This document shows positions 54,933 to 63,781 of a DNA stretch of 64,000 nt, in pieces. Position numbers and translations under genes: made by a program. The stretch spans positions 248,001-312,000 of the forward strand of contig NZ_JABJQZ010000005.1 in the NCBI RefSeq assembly GCF_013155335.1. Direction: 5' to 3'. Within the stretch, counting starts at the first letter, position 1. Each line of letters starts with the position of its first letter. The DNA comes from Nocardioides sp. zg-1230. Its GTDB lineage: Bacteria > Actinomycetota > Actinomycetes > Propionibacteriales > Nocardioidaceae. Under the pieces are notes generated by a model that had not been told where the DNA came from, made no database searches, and saw nothing but the letters and a program-made list of their open reading frames with translations.

Positions 54933-54973
54933 CCTGTCCTGTCCTGTCCTCTCCGGTCAGCGAGGCGGATACT
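54933..54973 (+). promoter_or_regulatory. Promoter region with CCTGT tandem repeat
   Basis: CCTGT repeats 3.6 times (54933-54950), 17 nt before a GATACT -10 hexamer (54968-54973), with 6 nt to the GTG start. The repeat covers the -35 position, so copy changes would alter the promoter. Confidence 0.5.
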
Positions 54974-54979
54974 CGGCTC

Positions 54980-57900
54980 GTGAGCACGTACGACGGGGTG
55001 GTGCGGCTGCGGCTGTCGTCCACGCTGGCCGTGGACGCGCAGACGGGCTCGCTCACGGGCAACGCGCTGGGCAGCCGCAAGGCGCGCACCCTGCTCGCCC
55101 TGCTCGCCTCCGCGCGTGGCGCTCCGGTGGCGACCGAGCGCATCGTCGAGGCGCTGTGGCACGACCATCCGCCCGCCGACCCCGCGGCCAACGTCGCGAC
55201 GCTGGTCAGTCGCCTGCGGCGCACGGTCGGTCCGGACCTCGTCGTGGGACTGCCGGGGGCGTACGTCCTGGGCGGGGCGTGGTCCGTGGACCTCGAGGAG
55301 GCCCGCCAGTGGTGCGTGCAGGCCGTCGGTCGGTCCGCCGCCGGCGAGCACGCCCTCGCCGAGACCGCGGCCGCCGCAGCCCAGGACCTGCTCGGCACCG
55401 GGCCGGCGCTGCCGGACGAGGACGACGACGACTGGGTCCTCGAGGTGCGGCGCGAGGCCGACGCCCTGCGTCGCGACGCGCGTCACCAGCGGGTGGCAGC
55501 GCTCCTCCCGATCGACCCCGCACGGGCGGTGCCGGTGGCGTCGGCCGGCCCGGCGCCCGACCCGTACGACGAGCGCGCGGTGCGCGACATCATGCGAGCG
55601 CTCGCCGCGGACGGGCAGGTCGCCGGTGCGCTCGCGGCGTACGACCGGCTCGCGCGGGCACTGCGCGACGACCTCGGCACCGAGCCCGACCGCGCCTCGG
55701 CCGACCTGCAGCTCACCCTGCTCCGCCAGCCGGGACCGACCCCGGCGGACGAGGCCGCACCACGCCGCCCAGCGGACGCCGGCCGCGGGGAGCTCGTGGG
55801 TCGGGGCGCGCAGCTCGCCGTGCTCCGCGACGCGTGGAGCTCGGCGGTCGCGGGCGACGACGTGGACCTGGTGCTGGTCGTGGGGGAGGGCGGCATCGGC
55901 AAGACCCGACTCCTCGACGCGGTCGCCGAGTGGGTCACCGGCACCGGCGGCCAGGTGCTGCGCGGGCGGTGCCACCCCGCGGAGAGGTCGCTGTTCATCC
56001 AGCCGTTCGTGGACGCCCTGCGCCCCGGCCTGGCCGGGTTGTCGCGTGACGCGCTCGAAGCCGTGCTGCGCGACCACGAGGGCGCCTGGGCGTCGCTGCT
56101 GCCCGACTTCGGGCCGGTCCTGCGCAACGCACCGGCGCCACCCGCGGACCGCGACCTGCAGCGGCGCGCGACGTACGACGCCGTGCTCGCCGCGCTCCGC
56201 CGGCTCGCTGCCGGCCGGCCACTGGCCCTCGTCCTCGACGACCTGCAGGACGCCGGCGCCGCGACGCTCGACCTGCTCGGATACCTCTCACGCCGTCTCG
56301 ACGGGTCGCGGGTCCTGGTGGTCGGCGCCGTCCGCAGCGAGGACGTCTCGGTCGTCGAGCGTCTGGGGGACCGGGTGCGCCGGGTGCCGCTCGGCCCGCT
56401 CGACCCCGACTCCGTCGCCTCGCTCGCGGCGGCGGCCGGGCTCTCGCCGCTCGGGGGGCAGGTCATGGACCGCACGGCCGGACACACGTTGAGCGTGGTG
56501 GAGTGCCTGCGGGCGCTGGCGGACGGTGACACCGGAGTGCCGGCCTCGTTGTCGGCGGCCGTGCTCGCCCGCGTCGACCGGCTCGGCGCCGAGGCGCGCT
56601 CGGTGGTCGAGGCCGGCGCCGTCCTCCGGCGCCGGCTCGACCCGCGCCTGCTGGCCGGGCTCACCGAGCAGTCGGAGGTCGGTGCCACCCGCCAGGCCGA
56701 GGGGCTGGCCCGCGGTGGGCTGTTCGTCCGCAGCGGCGCGCTCTACGAGTTCGCCAACGACCTCTTCCAGGAGTGCGTGTACGCCGCGCTGCCGCCGGCG
56801 GTCGCCACGGCCTACCACCGCCGCGCGGCCGACCTCACGGGCGACCGGCCCGAGGTGATGGCCAACCACGCCCACGCCGTCGGCGACGACGCCCGCGCTG
56901 CTCGTGGCTGGCTCGTCGCTGCCGAGGAGGCACTGCGCCGGGCCGCGGTGGAGGACGCCCGGACCCTGGTCGAGCGGTGCCTCGCGGTCGAGGAGCTCGC
57001 GGGGGAGACGCGCGCACGGGCGCTTCTCGTCCGGGGTCGGGTCCACGAGGCTGCCATGCGGTGGCAGGCCGCGATCGACGACATCGACGCTGCGCTCGCG
57101 TGGGCCCGCCGCAGTGGGGAGCGGCGGCTCGAGCTCGCCGCGCTCCGCGCGCGCGGGGGCGACGTCGCGATCGGCGCACAGCTCGCGGCGGACGAGCTCC
57201 TCGGTCCGCTCGAGGACGGCGTCCGGATCGCTGCCGATCTGGGTGACCGGAGGGCAGAGGCCGACTTCGCGACCCGGTTGACCGTGCTGGAGGCCAGTCG
57301 GCTCCGGCTGGCCGACGCCCGTCGGCGCGCCGACCACGCCCTGGTCCGGGCCCGTGCGGCGGGCTCGGAGGACGGCGTGGTCCTGGCGCTCGACGGCGCG
57401 AAGACGGTGGCGTGGTACCTCGGGGACGCGGACGCCCTGGCACCCGTTGTGGCCGAGCTCGAGCCGCTCGTGCGGGCCCGGCACGACGCGTGGCTGCTCC
57501 AGTGGGTGGTCTTCGAGTCCGCCGTCGTCCCGGCGGCGCACGGCCAGTGGGACGAGGCGCGGGACCGGGTGGCGCACGCGATCGAGCTCAACCGCCGCAG
57601 CGGCTTTCCCGCCTACGCCGGCTACATCCGGGCGTACGACGGCTGGCTCGCGCGCCTCGCGGGCAACCTGGACGACGCGGTCCGACTCGGCCGACGGGCG
57701 GTCGATGACACGTCAGCCGTCGACCACCCCTGGTGGCACTCCTGGGCTGCCGGGCTGCTGGCGGCGACCCTGGTCCGCGCGGGTGAGGCGGGGGAGGCGG
57801 TGGCGGTCGCCCGCGCCGGGTTGGCCGCACGCAGCGGCACCGCCCGACCGGGGCGGCTGCTGTGTGCCGCCGCCCTCGCGGCGGTCACCGGCGAGCAGGC

Positions 57901-58180
57901 GTCCGCCGCGGCGGACGCGCTGTCCCGCGTGGACTGCCCGCCCGGTCGGGCGTGGGTGCTCGGCGCGGATGCCTACCTCCTCCTGGCGGGCGCCGCCGTA
58001 GCGCGGGGTGACGACGCCGCCGCAGACCGGCTGGTCGCTCCACTGCGGACGGCGACGACCGCGGCGTGGCCCGCGGTGCGCAGGCAGGTCGAGGAGACGG
58101 TGCGCGGCACCCCGGGTCAGAGCGCCTCCAGCGCCAGCCGGGCGGCACGCGCGGCCCCGTCGGAGGGCACGGCCAGGTAG
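54980..58180 (+). CDS. Large BTAD-AAA transcriptional regulator
   Basis: 1066 residues. Order: winged DNA-binding domain (about 1-100, GNALGSRKARTLLALLASAR); bacterial transcriptional activation domain (about 100-255); AAA/NACHT-type ATPase with Walker A VVGEGGIGKTRLLDAV near 300 and Walker B LALVLDDLQDAG; long TPR-rich C-terminus (about 600-1050) for protein contacts. The plan matches AfsR/SARP-like large regulators (LAL/BTAD type) that integrate signals, often for secondary metabolism, but no biosynthetic cluster adjoins. GTG start 6 nt after a GATACT hexamer, suggesting a leaderless mRNA. The 3' end overlaps the convergent glycosyltransferase gene by 64 nt. Confidence 0.88.
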   Translation: MSTYDGVVRLRLSSTLAVDAQTGSLTGNALGSRKARTLLALLASARGAPVATERIVEALWHDHPPADPAANVATLVSRLRRTVGPDLVVGLPGAYVLGGAWSVDLEEARQWCVQAVGRSAAGEHALAETAAAAAQDLLGTGPALPDEDDDDWVLEVRREADALRRDARHQRVAALLPIDPARAVPVASAGPAPDPYDERAVRDIMRALAADGQVAGALAAYDRLARALRDDLGTEPDRASADLQLTLLRQPGPTPADEAAPRRPADAGRGELVGRGAQLAVLRDAWSSAVAGDDVDLVLVVGEGGIGKTRLLDAVAEWVTGTGGQVLRGRCHPAERSLFIQPFVDALRPGLAGLSRDALEAVLRDHEGAWASLLPDFGPVLRNAPAPPADRDLQRRATYDAVLAALRRLAAGRPLALVLDDLQDAGAATLDLLGYLSRRLDGSRVLVVGAVRSEDVSVVERLGDRVRRVPLGPLDPDSVASLAAAAGLSPLGGQVMDRTAGHTLSVVECLRALADGDTGVPASLSAAVLARVDRLGAEARSVVEAGAVLRRRLDPRLLAGLTEQSEVGATRQAEGLARGGLFVRSGALYEFANDLFQECVYAALPPAVATAYHRRAADLTGDRPEVMANHAHAVGDDARAARGWLVAAEEALRRAAVEDARTLVERCLAVEELAGETRARALLVRGRVHEAAMRWQAAIDDIDAALAWARRSGERRLELAALRARGGDVAIGAQLAADELLGPLEDGVRIAADLGDRRAEADFATRLTVLEASRLRLADARRRADHALVRARAAGSEDGVVLALDGAKTVAWYLGDADALAPVVAELEPLVRARHDAWLLQWVVFESAVVPAAHGQWDEARDRVAHAIELNRRSGFPAYAGYIRAYDGWLARLAGNLDDAVRLGRRAVDDTSAVDHPWWHSWAAGLLAATLVRAGEAGEAVAVARAGLAARSGTARPGRLLCAAALAAVTGEQASAAADALSRVDCPPGRAWVLGADAYLLLAGAAVARGDDAAADRLVAPLRTATTAAWPAVRRQVEETVRGTPGQSASSASRAARAAPSEGTAR

Positions 58181-59066
58181 TCCACGGGCTGCGCGAGGCA
58201 GGCCGCCAGCTCGTCGGCGATCCGGTCGGGGTCGGCGTCGACGTAGCCGAGGGCCCGCCCGGCGCGGTGCCGGTCGAGCCGGTGCCGCACGTGGACCTGC
58301 TGCTCGAAGTGGTGCCCCAGGGGGACGTAGATGAACGGCCGGCCTGCCGCGGTGAGCTCCATCGTCGTGCTGAGCCCACCCTGCACGACGGCGACGTCGC
58401 AGGCCGCGTGGTGCAGGTCGAGGTCGGGCACGAACCCGTGCACCTCCACGCCGGGCGGCACGTCGAGAGCGTCGGGGTCGATGCGTGGCCCGGCGACGAC
58501 GACCATGCGCAGGCCGGGCACCCGCTCGCGCGCCGGGGCGTACGCCGCCGCTACCCGCCGGAGCAGGTGGTGGCCGACGCCCGATCCCCCGACCGAGACG
58601 ACGCACACGACCTCGTCCTCGGCCCAGCCGAACCGCTCGCGCAGCTCACCGCGACGCCCGGGGTCCGGCCGCTCGCCCATCACGTAGCCGGCGAAGTCGA
58701 AGTGCTCCTCGGTCCAGGCCCGCGCCGTCGGCAACCCCGGTCCCAGTGGGAGGTCGACCACGTCGTCCGGGTCCCCGACGAAGACCGCGCGGTCCCGCAG
58801 CGACGGCGTACGGTCGACGTGCTCGACCATCTCGGCGTTGTAGTCCGCGGCCAGGAACGCCTCGCGCTCGCCCCCGTCCGGCATCGGCACCCAGCCGACG
58901 AAGTCGGTCATCCAGACGAACGGTGCGCGCTTGAGCTCGGGGTGCTCGTGCAGGAAGTGGTCGAGGTCCCACGCCTCGTCCCCGACCCACAGGTCGTAGG
59001 CCTCGCGCTCGACGAGGTCGTCGAAGACCATGAAGTTGTTGACCAGCACCTCGTCCATGCGGCGTA
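58117..59066 (-). pseudogene. Glycosyltransferase part of a frameshifted hydrolase-GT fusion
   Basis: About 315 residues of a glycosyltransferase, from MDEVLVNNFMVFDDLVERE and WDLDHFLHEHPELKRAPFVW to a GT-B like C-terminal domain (VVCVVSVGGSGVGHHLLRR, AACDVAVVQGGLSTTMELTA, GRPFIYVPLGHHFEQQ, similar to MGT-type UDP-glycosyltransferases). Its N-terminal part (VLYLSSPIGLGHVRRDLAVA, HDLHAFDAY) is encoded in the other frame, in the upstream piece. The join needs one added base near 59063-59066 (TACGCCGCATG versus an expected TACCGCCGCATG). Either a real inactivation or a sequencing error. Intact product would be about 705 residues. Confidence 0.75.
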
Positions 59067-60233
59067 GGCGTCGAAGGCGTGGAGGTCGTGCTCGCCGGAC
59101 TCCGCCTCGAAGTGGCCCGACTCGCTGGCCAGCAGGCGCGAGGCCGGGTGCACCACCTCCCCGCGCTGCTCGAGGAACTCCGCCACGGGTGACTGGGTGA
59201 GCCACTCGACCTCCAGGTCCGGGCGCTGCTCGCGCATCGCGTCGGCGACGGCCAGGTCGCGCCGGACGTGACCGAGACCGATCGGCGAGGACAGGTAGAG
59301 CACCCGCGGCCGACGACGCGGGTGCCGTCGGGGCACGGGTCGCGGCGCCGCCGCTCCGGACACCCGGTCCACCAGGCTCTTGATCGCGCGGTTGACGACG
59401 ACCGGGTGGCGGGCCATGGGGAGGTGCCCCGACCCCTCGAGCACGAGGTGCTCGGCCCCCGTCCACTCGACCACGCTCCGACTGCGGCCCTGCGGCTGGC
59501 AGAGGTCGGCCGTCCCCTGCACGACCAGCACCGGGGCGGAGATGCCGCGCAGGAGGCGCTCGGCCTCGGCCGCGGTGTCGGGAAAGCTCGGCGAGGCAGT
59601 CTCGGCCAGGATGACCGCGCCCGTCGTCTCCCGGGTGAAGCCGACGATGTCCTCGAGCTGCTTGGTCGAGTGGGGCTCGGGGAGCATCTGGTCGAAGAAG
59701 AACGCGGCGTAGTCGGGCCAGTGGTCGGGCAGGTAGTGGCGGTTGTGGCCCTTCCAGCCCGAGTAGTCGTCCCGCTCCTCGTCGAAGTGCCGCACCGCCT
59801 CCAGCCGCACCTCGAACGGGGGCGTCCGGTCGCGCGCCCACGGAGCGACGGCGACCACGCCCAGCACCCGGTCGGGGTGGAGGGCGGCGGTCAGCAGCGC
59901 CTGCCAGGCGCTCGCACAGATGCCGACGAGCACGGCGCGGTCGATGCCGAGGTGGTCCAGGACGGCGAGGTGGTCGGCGACCATCGCCAGGTCGCCGTAC
60001 GCCTCCGGGTCGAGCTCGCGACCGGAGCGGCCGTTGCCGGGCGGGTCGACCGTCACGACCCGCACGTGCTGGGCCAGGTAGGCGACCTGGCCCTTCCATG
60101 CCCGGCTGTGCACGCACGTGTCGATCGGCACGAACAGCACCGTGGTGGTCGCCGTGTCGTTGAACGACTCCCACGCCAGCCGCACCCCGTCCGACTCGAC
60201 GTACCCGCTGCTGTCGGGTTCCCGTGCCCTCAT
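59064..60233 (-). pseudogene. Alpha/beta-hydrolase part and GT N-terminus of the frameshifted fusion
   Basis: About 390 residues. GGGAGG lies 6 nt before the ATG at 60233. Alpha/beta-hydrolase domain: nucleophile elbow LVGICASAWQALL carries Cys where most members have Ser (G-x-C-x-S), with the acid in GTADLCQP and His in GSGHLPMARH. From about residue 310 the glycosyltransferase N-domain begins (RVLYLSSPIGLGHVRRDL). The frame breaks after HDLHAFDAY at about 59064. The natural fusion of hydrolase and GT occurs in other actinobacteria as I recall. Substrate unknown. Confidence 0.75.
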
Positions 60234-60272
60234 GCAGACCTCCCGCTCCGTGCTCCGAGGGTGGGGCCCCGT

Positions 60273-60304
60273 GGTTGCAGCGCGGTTGCAATCGCGACGC
60301 AACC
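60273..60304. promoter_or_regulatory. Operator candidate: two direct and one inverted GGTTGC
   Basis: GGTTGC at 60273-60278 and 60284-60289 (11-bp phasing) plus GCAACC at 60299-60304, between the divergent hydrolase-GT and methyltransferase genes. Confidence 0.45.
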
Positions 60305-60364
60305 GGCCCGGCGCACCCTCTGCTGACAAGCATCCACCCGGGATGCCGAGAAGAGGAGACCTCC

Positions 60365-61471
60365 ATGACCACGACCGCAGACCCGGCCGCAGGCTCGACC
60401 GAGGACCCGACCGCGCCCGCCATCGACATGGACGCGCTGATGGGCTTCGTCGGCGCCTTCGTCGGGGACCTGGGCGCCACGGTGGGCGCCGGCAACGTGC
60501 TGCTCGGTGAGCGGCTCGGCCTCTACCGCGCGCTCGCGGCCGGTCCGACCGACGCGCGGACCCTCGCCGCCGCGACGGGCACCGACCCCCGCTACGTCGA
60601 GGAGTGGCTCCGCGGGCAGGCAGCGGGCGGGTACGTCGAGCACGACGCGGCGACCGGCACCTGGTCGATGACCCCGGAGAAGGCGTTCGCCCTCACCGAC
60701 CCGACCGGGCCGGTGTTCCTGCCGGGTGCCTTCGAGCTGGCGCTGGGCGCGTTGAAGGCGCTCCCCGAGATCGAGCACGCCTTCCGGACCGGCGCTGGCT
60801 ACGGCTGGCACGAGCACGACCACGACGTGTTCACCGGCTGCGAGCGCTTCTTCCGGCCGGGGTACCTGATGCACCTGCTCCCGGAGTGGATCCCGGCCCT
60901 CGAGGGGGTCGAGGCGCGACTCGAGCGGGGGGCCCGGGTCGCCGACCTGGGGTGCGGGCACGGTGCGTCGACGGTCCTGATGGCCCAGGCGTTCCCGGCG
61001 AGCACCTTCGTCGGCTCCGACTACCATCGCGCCTCCATCGAGGCCGCCCGGCAGCGGGCGGACGAGGCCGGCGTGGCCGATCGGGTGCGCTTCTACGTCG
61101 CCGGGGCGCAGTCCCTGGACGAGCACGACCTCGACCTGGTGACGACGTTCGACTGCCTGCACGACATGGGCGACCCCGTGGGCGCCGCCAGGCACATTCG
61201 TGCCTCGCTGGCACCCGACGGCACGTGGATGATCGTCGAGCCCGCCGCCGGCGACACGGTCGCCGACAACCTCAACCCCGTCGGCCGGGTGTTCTACGGC
61301 TTCTCGACGTTCCTCTGCGTGCCCAACGCGATGTCCCAGTCGGGCGGCTACGCCCTGGGGGCGCAGGCAGGGGAGGCAGCGATCCGACAGGTCGTCTCCG
61401 ACGCCGGGTTCACCCGCTTCCGCAGGGTGGCGGAGACGCCGTTCAACCACGTCTACGAGGCCCGTCCCTGA
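60365..61471 (+). CDS. SAM-dependent methyltransferase with winged-helix N-domain
   Basis: 368 residues. The N-terminal half (about 20-130) is a helical/winged-helix dimerisation domain (LLGERLGLYRALAAGPTDA, YVEEWLRGQAAGGYVEH). The C-terminal Rossmann fold has motif I RVADLGCGHGASTVLMAQ (about 197-214) and the SAM acidic loop VGSDYHRASIEAAR. Resembles mycobacterial Rv2258c-type and plant/fungal natural-product methyltransferases. GAGGAG ribosome site precedes the ATG. Target unknown. Divergent from the frameshifted fusion gene. Confidence 0.88.
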   Translation: MTTTADPAAGSTEDPTAPAIDMDALMGFVGAFVGDLGATVGAGNVLLGERLGLYRALAAGPTDARTLAAATGTDPRYVEEWLRGQAAGGYVEHDAATGTWSMTPEKAFALTDPTGPVFLPGAFELALGALKALPEIEHAFRTGAGYGWHEHDHDVFTGCERFFRPGYLMHLLPEWIPALEGVEARLERGARVADLGCGHGASTVLMAQAFPASTFVGSDYHRASIEAARQRADEAGVADRVRFYVAGAQSLDEHDLDLVTTFDCLHDMGDPVGAARHIRASLAPDGTWMIVEPAAGDTVADNLNPVGRVFYGFSTFLCVPNAMSQSGGYALGAQAGEAAIRQVVSDAGFTRFRRVAETPFNHVYEARP

Positions 61472-61484
61472 CAAGATCCGGGGC

Positions 61485-62183
61485 ATGACCTACGTCGGCG
61501 CGGTGCGGGCGGCCCTGGCCGAGGGGGGCGACGAGGCCAGGGCCGCCCAGCAGCAGGCCTACATGAAGTCCGAGCTGCCCTACGTCGGCCTGGGAGCCCC
61601 GGCACTGAAGGCGCTGCTGCGCCCGCTCCTGGTCGAGCACCGGTTCGTCGACCGCGCCCAGTGGGAGGCGGCGGTCCTCGAGCTGTGGGAGGACGCCGAG
61701 CACCGGGAGGAGTGGTACGCCGCGATCGCGCTCCTTCGGCATCGGGCCTACCGGGCCTGGCTCGACCCCGACCTGCTGCCGCTGCTCGAGCACCTCGTCC
61801 GCACCGGTGCGTGGTGGGACGTCGTCGACGAGATCGCCGCGCACCCGGTCGGGCAGGTGCTGCTCGACCACCGCGTGGCGGCGACGCCGGTGGTCGAGGC
61901 GTGGTCGGTGGACGCCGACAGCCTGTGGGTGCGACGTACGGCGGTGCTCGCGCAGCTGCGCCACCGCGAGCACACCGACACCGACCTGCTGGAGTGGGTG
62001 CTGGTCGCCAACCTCGACGACACGGCGTACGGCCGCGAGTTCTTCGTGCGCAAGGCGGTCGGCTGGGCGCTGCGGCAGCACGCCCGCACCGACCCGGAGT
62101 GGGTCCGCACCTTCGTGCGGGCCCACGACGACCGGCTCAGCGGGCTGTCCCGCCGCGAGGCGCTCAAGCACCTCGCTGACTGA
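61485..62183 (+). CDS. AlkD-like DNA alkylation repair protein
   Basis: 232 residues, HEAT-like helical repeats of the AlkD family, which excises N3- and N7-alkylpurines. Features are YMKSELPYVGLGAPALKALL at the start, WDVVDEIAAHPVG (family Trp/Asp), SLWVRRTAVLAQLRHRE and EFFVRKAVGWALRQHARTDP. It lies 13 nt after the methyltransferase stop, with CAAGAT as a possible -10 about 7 nt before the ATG. Confidence 0.9.
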   Translation: MTYVGAVRAALAEGGDEARAAQQQAYMKSELPYVGLGAPALKALLRPLLVEHRFVDRAQWEAAVLELWEDAEHREEWYAAIALLRHRAYRAWLDPDLLPLLEHLVRTGAWWDVVDEIAAHPVGQVLLDHRVAATPVVEAWSVDADSLWVRRTAVLAQLRHREHTDTDLLEWVLVANLDDTAYGREFFVRKAVGWALRQHARTDPEWVRTFVRAHDDRLSGLSRREALKHLAD

Positions 62184-62193
62184 TCTCGACGAC

Positions 62194-62937
62194 TCAGACC
62201 GGAACGAGCTCGACCGCGCCGACGGCGTAGCGGGCGAGGATCGCGCGGGCGACCGCCGGGTGTGCGCCGAGCGGGTCCGAGACCGCGACCGCGCCGGCCT
62301 CGACGGCCAGCTCGGTCGCCCGGTCGGGCAGCCGGCCGGGCGCGAGGAAGAACGAGGCGACGGCGATGTGGCGCTTGCCCTCCGCGCGGAAGGCGCGCAC
62401 CGCCTCGCCGGCGGCGGGGGGAGCGGCGGAGGCGAAGGCCGCGGTCACGGGCAGGCGGTGCCGTGCGCCCCACGTGCGGGCGATGCGGGCGACCGCCTGG
62501 TTGGCGAGCGGGTCGGAGGAGCCGGCCGCGGCCAGCACCAGGGCGTCGAGCTCGCGCACCCGGGCCGCCTTGAGCGCCTCGCGCAGGCGGACGTCGAGCA
62601 CCTCGAGGAAGGCGGCCTCCATGCCGAGGATGCGGCTGGCCTGGATGCGTACGCCGTCGTGGCGGGCCATGGCGGCGGCGATGGCCTCCGGCACATCGAC
62701 CTTGGCGTGGTAGGCCTCGGTCAGCAGGAGCGGGACGACGACGATCTCCTCGTGACCGGCCTTGACGAGGCGGTCGACGACCGTGTCGAAGCTCGGCTTG
62801 GAGAGGTCGAGGAAGGCCGTCTCGATCTTGAGGTCGGGGCGCATCGCCTTGACCTCGGCGACGAGCGCCTTGATCGTCGCGGCCGAACGCGGGTCCCGGC
62901 TTCCGTGGGCCAGGGCAACCAGAGCAGGAGCAGCCAT
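62194..62937 (-). CDS. Sirohydrochlorin chelatase (CbiX/SirB family)
   Basis: 247 residues. The N-terminus carries the metal-chelating motif ALVALAHGSRDPRS, and a second His lies in EAYHAKVDVPE. Two homologous halves are visible, as in the long-form enzyme. It would insert iron (or cobalt) into sirohydrochlorin to make sirohaem, the cofactor of the sulfite reductase encoded in the same operon. The ATG is coupled to the preceding His-rich ORF stop (TGATG), with GGAGG about 8 nt upstream. Confidence 0.9.
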   Translation of the reverse strand: MAAPALVALAHGSRDPRSAATIKALVAEVKAMRPDLKIETAFLDLSKPSFDTVVDRLVKAGHEEIVVVPLLLTEAYHAKVDVPEAIAAAMARHDGVRIQASRILGMEAAFLEVLDVRLREALKAARVRELDALVLAAAGSSDPLANQAVARIARTWGARHRLPVTAAFASAAPPAAGEAVRAFRAEGKRHIAVASFFLAPGRLPDRATELAVEAGAVAVSDPLGAHPAVARAILARYAVGAVELVPV

Positions 62938-63041
62938 CAGGGGTGCCTCCGATCGTGTGTGGAGCGGTGGTGCTTCAGGTGGGGGTGCTGCGCGGCGACG
63001 GCGTTGTCGTGCGCGTGGGGTGGAGTCGTGGGGTGTGTCAT
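62937..63041 (-). CDS. Histidine-rich 34-residue ORF
   Basis: 34 codons encode a peptide with nine His (positions 3, 9, 11, 19, 21, 24, 25, 29, 33), no Cys, Pro- and Ala-containing: MTHPTTPPHAHDNAVAAQHP is the first part. Its ATG overlaps the cysH stop (ATGA), and its stop shares a base with the cbiX start (TGATG), so it fits exactly between two enzymes of the same pathway. The His density suggests binding of a divalent metal, perhaps iron delivery to the chelatase. It may instead be a coincidental reading frame. Not recognised. Confidence 0.5.
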   Translation of the reverse strand: MTHPTTPPHAHDNAVAAQHPHLKHHRSTHDRRHP

Positions 63042-63781
63042 GCGTGGATCCCGCACTCCGTCTTGGACGTGCCGGCCCAGCGGCCGCTGCGCGGGTCGTC
63101 GCCGGGCGCGACGCGGCGCGTGCAGGGCCAGCAGCCGATGCTGGGGTAGCCGTCGTGGACGAGCGGGTTCACCAGCACGCCGTGGTCGGCGACGTACTGC
63201 TCGACCTGCTCGTCGCTCCACCGCGCCAGGGGCGAGACCTTGACCTTGCCCTTGCGGGCGTCCCAGCCGACGACAGGGGCGATGACGCGGTTGTGGGTCT
63301 CGGCGCGGCGCAGGCCGGTGGCCCAGGCGTCGTACTCCGCCAACGTGTCGGCGAGCGGCTTGACCTTGCGCAGGGCGCAGCAGAGGTCGGGGTCGGTCTT
63401 GTAGAGGTCCTTGCCGTACTGCGCGTCCTGCTCGGCGACGGTGAGCGGGGTGCTGACGGTGCGCAGGTTGACCGGCAGGGTCGCCTCGACGGCGTCGCGG
63501 GTGCCGATGGTCTCGATGAAGTGGTAGCCGGTGTCGAGGAAGACGACGTCGATGCCGGGCGCGACCGTGGAGGCGAGGTGGGCGAGCACGGCGTCGCCCA
63601 TCGAGGAGGTGATCGCGAACCGGTCGCCGAAGGTCGCGACGGCCCACTCGATGATGACCTCGGCCGGGGCGAGCTCGAGCTCGGCGCCGACGTGGGAGAC
63701 GAGCTCGCGCAGCTCCTCCGGCGTACGTCCCTCGGTGTGGGTGCCCTTGAAGTCGCGGGCGGCGCGGGTGGAGAGGCTCAT
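63038..63781 (-). CDS. cysH: Adenylyl-sulfate (APS) reductase
   Basis: 247 residues reducing APS (or PAPS) to sulfite with thioredoxin. Iron-sulfur ligands appear as CCALRKVKPL (about residue 130) and CWPCTRRV (about 215), the pattern that distinguishes [4Fe-4S] APS reductases from PAPS-only enzymes. The C-terminal active-site Cys is in KTECGIHA at the very end. SSMGDAVLAHLAS binds the nucleotide. The start overlaps the zinc-ribbon stop by 3 bases (ATGA). Confidence 0.95.
   Translation of the reverse strand: MSLSTRAARDFKGTHTEGRTPEELRELVSHVGAELELAPAEVIIEWAVATFGDRFAITSSMGDAVLAHLASTVAPGIDVVFLDTGYHFIETIGTRDAVEATLPVNLRTVSTPLTVAEQDAQYGKDLYKTDPDLCCALRKVKPLADTLAEYDAWATGLRRAETHNRVIAPVVGWDARKGKVKVSPLARWSDEQVEQYVADHGVLVNPLVHDGYPSIGCWPCTRRVAPGDDPRSGRWAGTSKTECGIHA

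Noticed and set aside
58117-58180. 64-nt tail-to-tail overlap of the BTAD regulator and the glycosyltransferase piece
   Set aside because: Convergent overlaps of this size are ordinary in GC-rich genomes; the last 20 residues of the regulator are low-complexity Ala/Ser.
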